Assembly (NCBI GenBank): GCA_020850995.1
Contig: JADZDP010000006.1
Span: forward strand, 1 to 64,000
Reading direction: 5' to 3'
Length of the DNA: 64,000 bases
Source of the DNA: Deltaproteobacteria bacterium
GTDB taxonomy: Bacteria; Myxococcota; UBA727; VGSZ01
Positions 16,159-24,760 of the stretch are shown piece after piece. The first letter of the stretch is position 1, and each line of letters starts with the position of its first letter. The translations under genes and the position numbers were made by a program. The notes beneath the pieces were generated by a model. The model saw only the letters and a program-made list of their open reading frames with translations. It was not told the origin of the DNA and did no database searches.

Positions 16159-18678
16159 GTGACGCCACCGCTCCTCGACAAGCTGCCGCCTGCAGGCACC
16201 ACCGACACCGACGCCATTCTCTCGGCCTTCCTCGAGTGCGTGGCCGGCAAGGGCCTCTCGCTCTATCCCGCGCAGGAAGAGGCGCTGCTCGAGCTGCTCG
16301 ACGGCAAGCACGTCGTGTTGTCGACGCCAACGGGCTCGGGCAAGTCGCTGGTGGCGCTGGGCCTGCACTTCAAGGCCATGTCCGAGGGCAAGGTCAGCGT
16401 CTACACCGCGCCCATCAAGGCGCTGGTGAGCGAGAAGTTCTTCTCGCTCTGCAAAGACTTCGGCGCCGCCTACGTCGGCATGATGACAGGCGACGCCACC
16501 ATCAATCGCGACGCGCCCATCTTGTGCTGCACCGCCGAGATCCTGGCCAACATCGCGCTGGCCGAGGGCGCCCACGCCCGTGTCGACGCCGTGATCATGG
16601 ACGAGTTCCACTACTACGCCGACAAGGAGCGCGGCATGGCGTGGCAGGTGCCGCTCTTGTCCTTGCCCACGACGCAGTTCTTGCTGATGTCGGCCACCCT
16701 GGGCGACATCGACGCCATCGCGCGCAGCCTTACGGCGCGCAGCGGCCGCGCCGTGGCCTCGGTGACCTCGGTGGAGCGCCCGGTGCCGCTCGACTTCGAG
16801 TACCGGGAGACACCCATCACCGAGACGCTCGAGGCGCTCATCTCGTCGAACCGCGCCCCGGTCTACATCGTCCACTTCACGCAGCGCGAGGCCGCCGAGC
16901 AGGCCCAGAGCCTCACGAGTATCAATTTCACGCCCAAGGAAGTGAAGGAACGTATCGCCGACGCGCTCAAGGGCATGCGCTTCGACACCCCGTACGGCAA
17001 GGACGTGCAGAAGCTCTTGCGGCACGGCATCGGCCTGCACCACGCCGGGCTGTTGCCACGCTACCGCCTGCTGGTGGAGCAGCTCGCGCAGCAGGGGCTG
17101 CTCAAGGTCATCTGCGGCACCGACACCCTCGGCGTCGGCGTCAATATTCCGATACGCACGGTGCTGTTCACCAAGCTGGCCAAGTACGACGGCGAGAGCA
17201 CCGGCATCCTGTCGGCGCGGGACTTCAAGCAGATCGGGGGGCGCGCAGGCCGCAAAGGATTCGACGATCATGGAAGCGTCGTCTGCCAAGCCCCGGAGCA
17301 CATCATCGACAACAAGCGCGCCGAGGCGCGCTTCGCGGCCGGCGAGACCAAGAAGCGCCCCGCCAAGAAGCAGCCAGAGCAGGGGTTCGTCGGCTGGGAC
17401 GGCAACACCTTCCAGCGTTTGATCGACAAGGCCCCCGAGGCGCTCACCTCGCGCTTCGCCATCAGCCACGGTGTCATGATGACGCTGCTGCAACGTGAGC
17501 AGGGCGACGGCTACGCGCGCCTGGTCGAGCTCATCGAGCGCAGCCACGACACCGATGTGCAGAAGCGCCGACACCGCCAGCGCGCGCGTGTGCTGTTCCG
17601 TGCGCTGCTCGAAGCCGGGCTGGTGCAGGTCGACGCTGCCGTCGGCGGCGCGCGCCCCGCCGTGCGCGTGCCGGTGGCGCTCCAGACCGACTTCTCGCTG
17701 CACCAGGCGCTGTCGCTCTACCTGGTGGAGACGCTGTTCCAGCTCGACCAAGCCGGCGAAAGCTACCCGCTCGACGTTGTCACCATGGTCGAGAGCGTGC
17801 TCGAGAACCCCAAGCAGATCCTGCAGAAGCAGCAAGACCAGGCGCGACAGGCGCTCTACCACCAGCTCAAGGCCGAGGGCGTGGAGTACGACGAGCTCAA
17901 GGAGCGGCTCGACGAGGTCACCTGGCCAAAACCGTTGGAGGACTTCGTCTACGGCACCTTCAATGACTTCGTGAAGAAGCACCCCTGGGCCGACACGGGC
18001 ATCCGACCCAAGTCGATCGCGCGCGACATGATCGAGCGCTACCTGAGCTTCAACGAGTACGTCAGCGACCTCGCGCTCGAGCGCAGCGAGGGCCTGCTGC
18101 TGCGCTACCTGTCGGACTTCTACAAGACGCTGGTGCAGACCGTGCCCGACGCGCGCAAGGACGAGCGCGTGCTCGACGTACAGGCCTACTTCCGCGCGCT
18201 GTTGGCGCGCGTCGACTCGTCGCTGGTGGAGGAGTGGGAGTCGTTCTTCTCTGCCAAGGTCCGGCCCGACCAGCCGCTCCCCGAGCTGCCCCGCCTGGTG
18301 CCCCTCGACGCCGACCCGCGCGCCTTCACCGCGCGCGTGCGCGCCGAGCTCCACCGCGTCCTCAAGGCGCTGGCGCAAGAGGACTGGGCGCAGGCAGCCG
18401 CGTTGATGCGTGCGTGCGATCCACCCTGGACGGCGGAGCGCCTGCACGCAGAGCTGGCTCCCTTCGCCGCGGCCAACGGGCGCGTCATGTTCACGCCGTT
18501 GGCGCGCCAGCCCGGCCACACGCTGCTCGAGAAGACCGGCGAGCACCGCTACCGCGTGCGCCAGGTGCTGCTCGACGAGCGCGACGACAACGACTGGTAC
18601 CTCGAGGGCGAGGTCGATCTCGGCGCGCGCGCGGCCAACGACGAGCCGCTCTTCGAGCTCCACGGCGTCCGCACCTGA
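16159..18678 (+). CDS. Ski2-like DEAD/DEAH-box RNA helicase with DUF3516-type C-terminus
   Basis: 839 residues from GTG 16159, four bases after the preceding stop. SF2 motifs: Q-like LYPAQEEAL, I (STPTGSGKS, about 55-63), Ia (TAPIKALVSEKF), II (DEFH), III (SATLGD), V (GTDTLGVGVNIPIRTV) and VI (QIGGRAGRKG). The long C-terminal half, with the GVMMTLLQRE and LSFNEYVSDLALERSEG segments, fits the DUF3516 extension of bacterial Ski2-like helicases. Such proteins unwind RNA in an ATP-dependent manner; the exact target is unknown. Confidence 0.88.
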   Translation: MTPPLLDKLPPAGTTDTDAILSAFLECVAGKGLSLYPAQEEALLELLDGKHVVLSTPTGSGKSLVALGLHFKAMSEGKVSVYTAPIKALVSEKFFSLCKDFGAAYVGMMTGDATINRDAPILCCTAEILANIALAEGAHARVDAVIMDEFHYYADKERGMAWQVPLLSLPTTQFLLMSATLGDIDAIARSLTARSGRAVASVTSVERPVPLDFEYRETPITETLEALISSNRAPVYIVHFTQREAAEQAQSLTSINFTPKEVKERIADALKGMRFDTPYGKDVQKLLRHGIGLHHAGLLPRYRLLVEQLAQQGLLKVICGTDTLGVGVNIPIRTVLFTKLAKYDGESTGILSARDFKQIGGRAGRKGFDDHGSVVCQAPEHIIDNKRAEARFAAGETKKRPAKKQPEQGFVGWDGNTFQRLIDKAPEALTSRFAISHGVMMTLLQREQGDGYARLVELIERSHDTDVQKRRHRQRARVLFRALLEAGLVQVDAAVGGARPAVRVPVALQTDFSLHQALSLYLVETLFQLDQAGESYPLDVVTMVESVLENPKQILQKQQDQARQALYHQLKAEGVEYDELKERLDEVTWPKPLEDFVYGTFNDFVKKHPWADTGIRPKSIARDMIERYLSFNEYVSDLALERSEGLLLRYLSDFYKTLVQTVPDARKDERVLDVQAYFRALLARVDSSLVEEWESFFSAKVRPDQPLPELPRLVPLDADPRAFTARVRAELHRVLKALAQEDWAQAAALMRACDPPWTAERLHAELAPFAAANGRVMFTPLARQPGHTLLEKTGEHRYRVRQVLLDERDDNDWYLEGEVDLGARAANDEPLFELHGVRT

Positions 18679-18689
18679 CGCACGCGCCC

Positions 18690-21600
18690 TCAGCGCACCT
18701 CGAGCGAGCGCACCATCTGCTCGGCCACCGAGATCCCTTCGTCCCAAGCGATGCGCTGCGCCACGATATGCGCGGCGCGCGCGGCGGCGAGCGCTTCGCT
18801 CACGCGACCGCACTGCTGGAAGGCGCGCACCTTCTGCTGGAGGATGCGCGCCTCCGCCGCCTCGTCGCCCACGGTGCCGGCATTCGCGAGCGCCTGCTGA
18901 ATGGCCTGGATGGCGCCCTCCATGTTGCCTTCGGCCTGCTCGAGCGCGGCCTCCATGCTCAGGACCTCGATGCGCGCGGCGGCCGTGTCGCGCCGCTCGG
19001 CTTCTTCGCGCGCCTGCAGCAGCAACTCGCGTGCGGTGGCAAGGGCTCGAGCCTTGATATGGGAGCGCACGAGCGCCAGCAGCGCATCGAGCGCGCGCGC
19101 CCGTTGCTCGCGCGGGACCTGCCCGAGCACGCGCAGGGCCTCGCCGAGCTGCACGCGCGCGGACTCGGGCTGGCCCGCCTGCTCGAGCGCCGCCGCGACG
19201 TCGACAAGGAGCGAGCCCTGCAGCGCCGGCCCCACGGCGCCGGTGAAACGCTCGAGCATGTCGTCGAGCACCCGCTGCGCCTCGTCGGTCTTGCGCAGGC
19301 GCAACAGCAGCACCGCGCGAGCGCGCTCGGCCTCGACCCGCGCCCCCACCGCAAGCTCATCGGGCAAGCGGCGCAGGAAGGGCAGCGCCAGGTCGACGGC
19401 GGCGGCGGGATCGACCTCGCCGATGAGGGCGGTCGCGCTGCCTGCGAGCTCGAGTGCGCGGCGCGCTTGGTCGTCCGACAAGGGCTCGAGGCGCAGGTGC
19501 CGCCAGCGCGCGTGCAGGGCCTCGCGGAAGCGCTCGGCCATGGCATCCACCATCCCCTGGCGTTGCGCGTGGGCCGCGGCGCGCTCCGCCGCGTCGGCGG
19601 CATGCGCGTAGTCGCCGAGTGACATGGCGAGGTGCGCCGCCAGCGCGTCGTGGCGTGGTGTGCGGTGTTCGTCGGGGCGGGCCGCGAGCCACTCCCACAG
19701 GCGCTGTTGTTGTTCCGCCACCGTCTGCGGGTTGGAGCGCGCCGCCACCAAGTCGCGTTCGGTCATGGTGGGGAACGCCAGGTCGTCGTTCACCTCGTCG
19801 AGCGTCAGCGCGCCGGTGCCCGCCAACGAGCGCAACCGAGCGCGCACCTCGTCGACGCTGGCGGCACCCACCGCGTGCGCCAACAGCTCGGCGTCGACCA
19901 CCTGGCCGAGCGCCGCGGCCGCCTGCAAGAGCCGCCGCCCGTCCTCGGGCAAGAGCGCGTGGGCGGCGAACGACAGCACGCCCAGCGATGGCGGCGCGGG
20001 GAAGCGCGGCAGATCGGCGCTCGCTACCGCCTCTTCACCCACGACGCTGAGCAGGTGGACGCGCACCAGGTGACGCGCGAGCAGCGCGGCGAAGAGCGGG
20101 TTGCCCCCGGCGCGCGCGGCCACCACGTCGAAGGCGGCGGCGGGCAACTGCCCGCCGATCGCCTGCGCAGCGACCGCATGCAGGTCCTTCGCCTCCATCG
20201 GCCCGAGCACGGCACGGCGCGCCAGCGGCAAGACGCGCTCGCCGCGCGCCGGGCGACTCGCGGCGAACAACAGGAAGCGCGCCTCGCCCAGCCGCGCGCC
20301 CACCTCGGCGAACAGGTCGAGCGACGGCGCGTCCGCAGCGTGGACGTCGTCGAGCAGCACGCACACGCCGCGACGATCGACCAGGTGGTTGAAGAACGCG
20401 ATGATGGCCGCGCGCAACAACACGCGCCGTCGCGCCAGGGGCACCGCCTCGTTGCTGGCGGCACGCTCGTCGTCCACGAAGGATCGCAGCCGAGCACGAT
20501 CGACCTCGCTCATGCCAAGCATGGCGAGGGCATCGTGCCACGCGCCCTTGCGCCCATCGGTGGCGAGGAGCTCGCGACATGCATCGCGGATCACCTGCCG
20601 TACCGCGTCGTGGTGTTCGAGCGCCGCGCTGCGCCCGCAGCGCGCGCGCCCCACGACGAAGCCGCGGTCGCGCGCCTCGGCGCCCGCAAGCTCGAGCAGC
20701 GTGCTCTTGCCCATGCCGGCGTCGCCGATGAACAGCAGTTGCTGGCCGCTGCCCACGTCAGCCGCCGCGATGCACTGCTCAATCGCCAAGCGCTCGGCCG
20801 CGCGCCCCTCCACGCGCGGCAAGGGCGGCACCTCGAGGGCATGGACCACCACGCCGCCGGCCCCGTGCGCGTGCAGCGTCGTGCCCCAGGGCAGCGCGAC
20901 GCCCGCCATCATGCGCCCACGCTCGCTGATCCAAAGCGTGCCGGGGCGCGCGCGCCCCACGATCAGCTCGGCCTCGTCGCGCGCCGAGGTGTCGCCGTGC
21001 GCCACGCCCGACGTCGCGGAGATGCCGCCCCGCAGGCGCAGCTCGCGCGCGCTGCGGGCCACCGTGAGGCGCGCGCGTCGCGCGTAGGCCAGCGCACCGC
21101 GGGCCGCGCGTGCGTTGCCGCGGAAGCTCACCACGATGTGCGCGCCCTCGGCCACCAGCTCGCCGCCGAGGCGCGTGGCCAGCTCGTCGAGGTGCGCCAG
21201 CACCGGGCGCGCCATGGACGGCGGCGGCGGGTGCGTGCCGGCGCTGTCGACGAGCTCCAGCACCGCCACCATGACGGCCAACTCGGTCGTGCCCGACGAG
21301 TCGTCGAAGGCGATGTCGATGGCGTCGCCCGCCTCGATCTCGAAGGCGTCGTCGAGCGCGGCCGGTGGCGCCGCGGACGGCTCCCGCGGTGCTGCCACCG
21401 ACCGCGCCGGCTCGCCGGCGGCGGCGGGCGGGTGCGGGCTCGTCGGCGGCGCTGGTCCCCGTCGCCCCTCGATGGGCGTGCCGCAGTTGCGACAGAAGCG
21501 ATCGCCGCTGACGGCCTGCGCGCCGCAGGTGCGGCAGAAGGTGCTCGAGTGCTGCGCCCGGCTGCCGTGGATGCCCAGGATGTTCACGGGCGCCGGTGTC

Positions 21601-22547
21601 AGGTCGCGCACGCGCGCGGCAAGCTTGTCGCCCACCAGGTCGCGCACCAGGTCGGCGGTCTCCTGCTCTTGCGCGGCGTGCTGGTCGAGCAACCTGCGCA
21701 GGGCGGCCGCCGCCTCGGCCAGGCGCCCGTAGCGGTCCGCGGGCTCCTGCGCCGTCATCCGCTGCACCACAGCGTCGAGCGCCGGCGGCACGTCCGGCAT
21801 CACCGATGAGGGCGGCGGCACCGTCTCGCGGATGATCTTCATGAAGACCGCTGAGGGATCCTCGGCGGTGAACAAGCGGCGCCCGGTGAGCAACTCCCAC
21901 AACAGCACGCCCAGCGAGAACTGATCGGCGCGCCCGTCGAGCGGCTGCGCCTTGATCTGCTCTGGCGCCATGTAGCCGAGCTTGCCCTTGAGCAACCCAC
22001 CCTCGGTGCGCTTGTTTTGTCGGTTGGCCGCCATGGCGACGCCGAAGTCGACGATCTTGGTCAGGCCGTCGTAGCGCACCATCACGTTGTGCGGGCTGAT
22101 GTCGCGATGGACGATCTTGAGCGGGCGCCCCTGCGGATCGGTCGCCTGGTGCGCCGAGTCGAGCCCCAGGGCGGCCTCGCGCGCGATGGTCATGGCGACG
22201 TTGACGGGGAAGCGCTGCGCAGCGTCGTCGCCTGCCTTGGCAAGCGAGGCCACGTCGACACCGTTGATGTACTCCATGGCGAGGAAGTACACGCCCTCCC
22301 ACTCGCCGACCTCGTAGCAGGCCACCACGTTCGGGTGGTTGATACTGCCGACGATGCGCGCCTCGTCGAGGAATTGGGCGAGCTGGTCATCCTCGCTGGC
22401 GAGCTGCGGCAAGAGGCTCTTCAGGATCACCAGGCGCTCGAAGCCGGCCATGCCGGTCTGTCGCGCCAGGAAGATCTCGCCCATGCCGCCCACCGCCAGG
22501 CGGCGGATGACGTCGTACTTACCGAAGACCCGCGGGTTGTCCGCCAT
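18690..22547 (-). CDS. Ser/Thr kinase - zinc ribbon - cyclase-like - STAND ATPase - TPR protein
   Basis: 1285 residues. The kinase domain (about 10-290) has an intact catalytic set: K43, HRD 147-149 (IVHRDISPHNVM) and DFG 168-169 region (VDFGVA). A double zinc ribbon follows (FCRTCG, FCRNCG). The next 170 residues resemble a degenerate class III nucleotide-cyclase domain (VVSFRGNARAARGALAYARR, GGISATSGVAHGD). An AAA/STAND ATPase carries Walker A GDAGMGKST and Walker B-like CVLLDDVHAAD. The last ~400 residues are Ala/Leu-rich TPR-like helices. This multi-domain form is typical of myxobacterial signalling and would link phosphorylation to an NTP-driven assembly. Its 3' end converges with the helicase gene, 12 bp apart. 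Confidence 0.9.
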   Translation of the reverse strand: MADNPRVFGKYDVIRRLAVGGMGEIFLARQTGMAGFERLVILKSLLPQLASEDDQLAQFLDEARIVGSINHPNVVACYEVGEWEGVYFLAMEYINGVDVASLAKAGDDAAQRFPVNVAMTIAREAALGLDSAHQATDPQGRPLKIVHRDISPHNVMVRYDGLTKIVDFGVAMAANRQNKRTEGGLLKGKLGYMAPEQIKAQPLDGRADQFSLGVLLWELLTGRRLFTAEDPSAVFMKIIRETVPPPSSVMPDVPPALDAVVQRMTAQEPADRYGRLAEAAAALRRLLDQHAAQEQETADLVRDLVGDKLAARVRDLTPAPVNILGIHGSRAQHSSTFCRTCGAQAVSGDRFCRNCGTPIEGRRGPAPPTSPHPPAAAGEPARSVAAPREPSAAPPAALDDAFEIEAGDAIDIAFDDSSGTTELAVMVAVLELVDSAGTHPPPPSMARPVLAHLDELATRLGGELVAEGAHIVVSFRGNARAARGALAYARRARLTVARSARELRLRGGISATSGVAHGDTSARDEAELIVGRARPGTLWISERGRMMAGVALPWGTTLHAHGAGGVVVHALEVPPLPRVEGRAAERLAIEQCIAAADVGSGQQLLFIGDAGMGKSTLLELAGAEARDRGFVVGRARCGRSAALEHHDAVRQVIRDACRELLATDGRKGAWHDALAMLGMSEVDRARLRSFVDDERAASNEAVPLARRRVLLRAAIIAFFNHLVDRRGVCVLLDDVHAADAPSLDLFAEVGARLGEARFLLFAASRPARGERVLPLARRAVLGPMEAKDLHAVAAQAIGGQLPAAAFDVVAARAGGNPLFAALLARHLVRVHLLSVVGEEAVASADLPRFPAPPSLGVLSFAAHALLPEDGRRLLQAAAALGQVVDAELLAHAVGAASVDEVRARLRSLAGTGALTLDEVNDDLAFPTMTERDLVAARSNPQTVAEQQQRLWEWLAARPDEHRTPRHDALAAHLAMSLGDYAHAADAAERAAAHAQRQGMVDAMAERFREALHARWRHLRLEPLSDDQARRALELAGSATALIGEVDPAAAVDLALPFLRRLPDELAVGARVEAERARAVLLLRLRKTDEAQRVLDDMLERFTGAVGPALQGSLLVDVAAALEQAGQPESARVQLGEALRVLGQVPREQRARALDALLALVRSHIKARALATARELLLQAREEAERRDTAAARIEVLSMEAALEQAEGNMEGAIQAIQQALANAGTVGDEAAEARILQQKVRAFQQCGRVSEALAAARAAHIVAQRIAWDEGISVAEQMVRSLEVR

Positions 22548-22660
22548 CGTCGCGGGAGCTTAGCGGAGATGCCGACCCGAAAACCGCCGCGGGGCCCGCG
22601 CGCCGCACAGGGGTCGCGCTGGGCCCTCGGCACAATCGGGGCATCTCCTGGCGCACGGCC

Positions 22661-22688
22661 TTGACAGCCGGCGTGGGTCCGATACGGA
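22661..22688 (+). promoter_or_regulatory. Sigma-70 type promoter of tRNA-Lys
   Basis: TTGACA at 22661-22666 and TACGGA at 22683-22688, spaced 16 bp, end ten bases before the mature tRNA. The -35 is a perfect consensus; the -10 is weaker. Confidence 0.6.
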
Positions 22689-22698
22689 TCCGCACCGC

Positions 22699-22774
22699 GG
22701 GCTCGTAGCTCAATTGGCAGAGCAATGGACTCTTAATCCGGAGGTTGAAGGTTCGATTCCTTCCGGGCCCACCA
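22699..22774 (+). tRNA. tRNA-Lys (CTT)
   Basis: A full cloverleaf can be drawn. The acceptor stem GGGCTCG pairs with CGGGCCC, the D arm is GCTC...GAGC, the anticodon loop is CTCTTAA with anticodon CTT, the T stem is GAAGG/CCTTC around TTCGATT, and discriminator A and CCA are encoded. The anticodon stem has an A-G mismatch at its outer pair. The gene is the integration target of the island that follows: its last 47 bases recur at 37296-37342 with one difference, in the T loop. Confidence 0.95.
22728..22774. repeat. Attachment-site repeat, left (tRNA 3' end)
   Basis: 47-bp segment from the anticodon arm to CCA, 46/47 identical to 37296-37342 in the same orientation. Integration of a tyrosine-recombinase element at a tRNA 3' end produces exactly this arrangement. 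Confidence 0.92.
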
Positions 22775-22786
22775 AAAAACGCAGAG

Positions 22787-22816
22787 ACGCCGCGGGTTTA
22801 CCCCCGCGGCGTTTTT
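22787..22816. terminator. Bidirectional intrinsic terminator between tRNA-Lys and integrase
   Basis: ACGCCGCGGG (22787-22796) pairs with CCCGCGGCGT (22803-22812) and is followed by a T-run to 22816. The loop TTTACC holds the integrase stop codon. It would end the tRNA transcript on the plus strand and the integrase transcript on the minus strand, where AAAAAAC/GTTTTTT near the tRNA end supplies a U-tract. Confidence 0.8.
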
Positions 22817-24048
22817 GCATCCGCGGTGGCCGCCGTGGGACCGGTCCCACCGAGCGCGGCGCCGAACGCCTTGCGCAGCGCCTCGGCACGTTCGTCGGCG
22901 TCGACGAGGGAGTAGTGCTCCGTCATCGCCACCGTCGTGTGGCCGGTGATCATCCGCGCCACGAGGTCGCCGGAGGTCTGCCGCACGAGGTTGTTCGCCG
23001 TGCGCCTCAGGGCGTGCGACGTCACCTCCTTGGCGATCCCCGCCCCCTCAGCGCAGCGCCCGAGCACGTGGTTCACCGACGACGGCGTCCGCGGCGTCCC
23101 GTGCGTCGTCGGGAACAGCAGCGGGCGCCCCTTCGTCTCCTGCTCGTCCTGCCGCGCCATGAGCGCACGCAGGGCTTCCACGACGTCGGGCGGCAGCACG
23201 ATCACCCGCCGTGAGCCGCGCGTCTTCGGCTTGCCGATGTCGCCGGCGACGTGGCTGCGCTGGATCAGGATCGTCCCGTGCTCGAGGTCGATGTCGCCGC
23301 GTTGGAGCGCGGTGAGCTCGCTCGAACGCAGCGCGCCCGCGAGCGCGACGGCGAACATCGGCCACGCCGCGCGATCGGCATCGGCGCGCGCGACCTCGAG
23401 GAGGCGCGTGACCTCGTCCCGCGTGAGCACCGTCTTCGGCACCGGCGCCGCGAGGCCGCCGGCGTCCTGCCACCGCACGTACGCCGCGGGGTTGCGCGGC
23501 AGGTCTGCCTCGACGGTGAGCCAGCCCATGAACGCGCGCAGCGTGCGCCACGCGTTCGCCAGCGTTGCCTTCGCGAACGGCCGCGGCGTCAGCCCGTAGC
23601 GCTTCGTCCCGCGTCCCTTGCGATCGCCGAGCGTCTTCAGTTGCTCGATCGAGCGCAGCCACGCCTTCACGTCCTTCGGCGTCAGGGTGCCGACGTCTTT
23701 GTCGCCGAGGAACGGCAAGATGAACCGCGCCATGTTCATCGTGTGGCGCTCGGCGGTGCTCCTACGGAGTTGTCCGCTCCTCATCCGCATGCCGAGCTCC
23801 TCGACGTAGCGCCGCGCGAACACCGAAAGGGTCGTCCGGATGTCCTCGCCCCTCGACTTCGCTTCGGCGTCGGCGCGCGCTTCGTCTCGGAGCCGCTCGA
23901 GCGCGACCATGGCTTCCGCCTTCGTCGCTCCGACCAGCTTCCTCGCCTTTTCGGTTGTCACAGACCCGACTCTCGACTTGGCCCTGAGGGTCCAGCCGTC
24001 CGGCGTTTGGAAGAGGCCCGGCACCTCGGTCTTCATGCCCATCTTCAT
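22798..24048 (-). CDS. Tyrosine recombinase/integrase
   Basis: 416 residues. An N-terminal DNA-binding region (about 70-180) with a SAM-like fold is followed by the catalytic domain. The catalytic set is visible: R241 in AGALRSSELTAL, the H345-x-x-R348 box in SHALRRTANNL, H370 in TGHTTVAMTEHYS, and the nucleophile Y379. It catalyses insertion and excision of the island at tRNA-Lys. Its start lies inside the 3' part of the upstream HTH frame, and its 3' end lies in the terminator next to the tRNA. The coding end also contains a 16-bp palindrome (22835-22850). Confidence 0.94.
   Translation of the reverse strand: MKMGMKTEVPGLFQTPDGWTLRAKSRVGSVTTEKARKLVGATKAEAMVALERLRDEARADAEAKSRGEDIRTTLSVFARRYVEELGMRMRSGQLRRSTAERHTMNMARFILPFLGDKDVGTLTPKDVKAWLRSIEQLKTLGDRKGRGTKRYGLTPRPFAKATLANAWRTLRAFMGWLTVEADLPRNPAAYVRWQDAGGLAAPVPKTVLTRDEVTRLLEVARADADRAAWPMFAVALAGALRSSELTALQRGDIDLEHGTILIQRSHVAGDIGKPKTRGSRRVIVLPPDVVEALRALMARQDEQETKGRPLLFPTTHGTPRTPSSVNHVLGRCAEGAGIAKEVTSHALRRTANNLVRQTSGDLVARMITGHTTVAMTEHYSLVDADERAEALRKAFGAALGGTGPTAATADAKTPRG
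22835..22850. repeat. Perfect palindrome near left island end
   Basis: GTGGGACCGGTCCCAC, a perfect 16-bp palindrome 61 bp inside the left boundary. Fourteen of its bases recur at 37196-37209 near the right boundary. It lies within the integrase coding sequence. Confidence 0.55.
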
Positions 24049-24259
24049 CGTGGTTGCTCCACGACGACGGCATCACAGGCTGTCGTCGATCGTTGCAGAT
24101 CTGTTCGTCGAGGTCCACCGCGTCCCACATCAACCTGGAACCGACGCGTCCCGAGGGTCTGAGATGGCCGCGGTTGACCGCCATGCGGAGCGCGCCCTCG
24201 GTCATCCCGAGGTGATCGGCCGCTTCGGCGGTGCTGAGCCAGCGCGATGTCGTCACCAT
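23762..24259 (-). CDS. Excisionase-like HTH protein overlapping the integrase
   Basis: 165 codons from ATG 24259, preceded by a perfect AAGGAGGT seven bases away. Residues 1-60 form a helix-turn-helix of the MerR/excisionase type (SRWLSTAEAADHLGMTEGALR, then a MAVNRGHLRPSGRV wing). After about residue 66 the frame runs through the first 287 bp of the integrase in another frame and becomes Arg/Gly-rich and unprotein-like. Either the two genes truly overlap, or a frameshift has removed a stop near 24050. Proteins of this class bend DNA for excision or regulate the integrase. Confidence 0.62.
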   Translation of the reverse strand: MVTTSRWLSTAEAADHLGMTEGALRMAVNRGHLRPSGRVGSRLMWDAVDLDEQICNDRRQPVMPSSWSNHDEDGHEDRGAGPLPNAGRLDPQGQVESRVCDNRKGEEAGRSDEGGSHGRARAAPRRSARRRRSEVEGRGHPDDPFGVRAALRRGARHADEERTTP

Positions 24260-24295
24260 GCACTTACCTCCTTGGTCGTGGCGCTTGTCGGCGGT

Positions 24296-24526
24296 CTACT
24301 CATCAATGAAAGTCGATTCTTCTGACAGGCCCGGTCGCTGCCCGGCCGCCCGCGTTGCCGGTGGCATCCCCGCTGCGAGCGCCTCGAGCTCCTCGACCCG
24401 GACGCGCACGCAGCGGCCGATGCGCACGCGCGTCAGGCACCCGGTCGCGAGCAGCTTGCGGATCAGCGAGCGCGAGACGGCGAGGCGCGTGGCGGCCTCG
24501 GCGACGGTGACGACGGACGCGGACAT
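24296..24526 (-). CDS. Excisionase-family helix-turn-helix protein
   Basis: 76 residues from ATG 24526, with AGGAGG five bases upstream; the longer open frame to 24610 lacks a ribosome site. The helix-turn-helix (VVTVAEAATRLAVSRSLIRKLL, followed by the RIGRCVRVRVEELEAL wing) matches the excisionase/DNA-binding family. Together with the neighbouring HTH and integrase it forms the recombination control unit. It is divergent from the ParB-like gene, so the 230-bp gap between them probably holds both promoters. Confidence 0.8.
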   Translation of the reverse strand: MSASVVTVAEAATRLAVSRSLIRKLLATGCLTRVRIGRCVRVRVEELEALAAGMPPATRAAGQRPGLSEESTFIDE

Positions 24527-24602
24527 GCGGACCTCCTGGGACACAAGTTGCCGTCCGCGCGCGTTTTCTACGGCGCGTTTGTCACCTGCGTGCGTTCCCA
24601 CA

Positions 24603-24623
24603 CCCCACAAGTCGAAATCCGCG
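24603..24623. repeat. Island internal direct repeat, copy 1
   Basis: CCCCACAAGTCGAAATC plus YGCG: 20 of 21 bases are identical to 30104-30124, in the same orientation. Both copies lie upstream of minus-strand genes (excisionase; replication-relaxation gene). Confidence 0.65.
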
Positions 24624-24728
24624 CGCCTTTGGCTCAGCGAGATCGACAGGTACGTGCGGCGGAGCGCTGCGCGTCACGTTGTGAGCGATGGGCTGTAGCA
24701 AACGTCGGCGGACGGCGACTTGTATGTC

Positions 24729-24756
24729 GGAGGCAGTTTTTCGCCTCCGTGGAGGC
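24729..24756 (+). promoter_or_regulatory. Possible Shine-Dalgarno-sequestering hairpin pair
   Basis: GGAGGC (24729-24734), GCCTCC (24743-24748) and GGAGGC (24751-24756) lie in a row. The last is the Shine-Dalgarno of the ParB-like gene. The middle segment can pair with either flank, giving two mutually exclusive stems, one hiding the ribosome site. Seen in sequence only; whether it acts is inference. Confidence 0.4.
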
Positions 24757-24760
24757 GACC

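Noticed and set aside
16030..18813. Long minus-strand frame opposite the Ski2-like helicase
   Set aside because: Shadow frame; no motif, biased composition.
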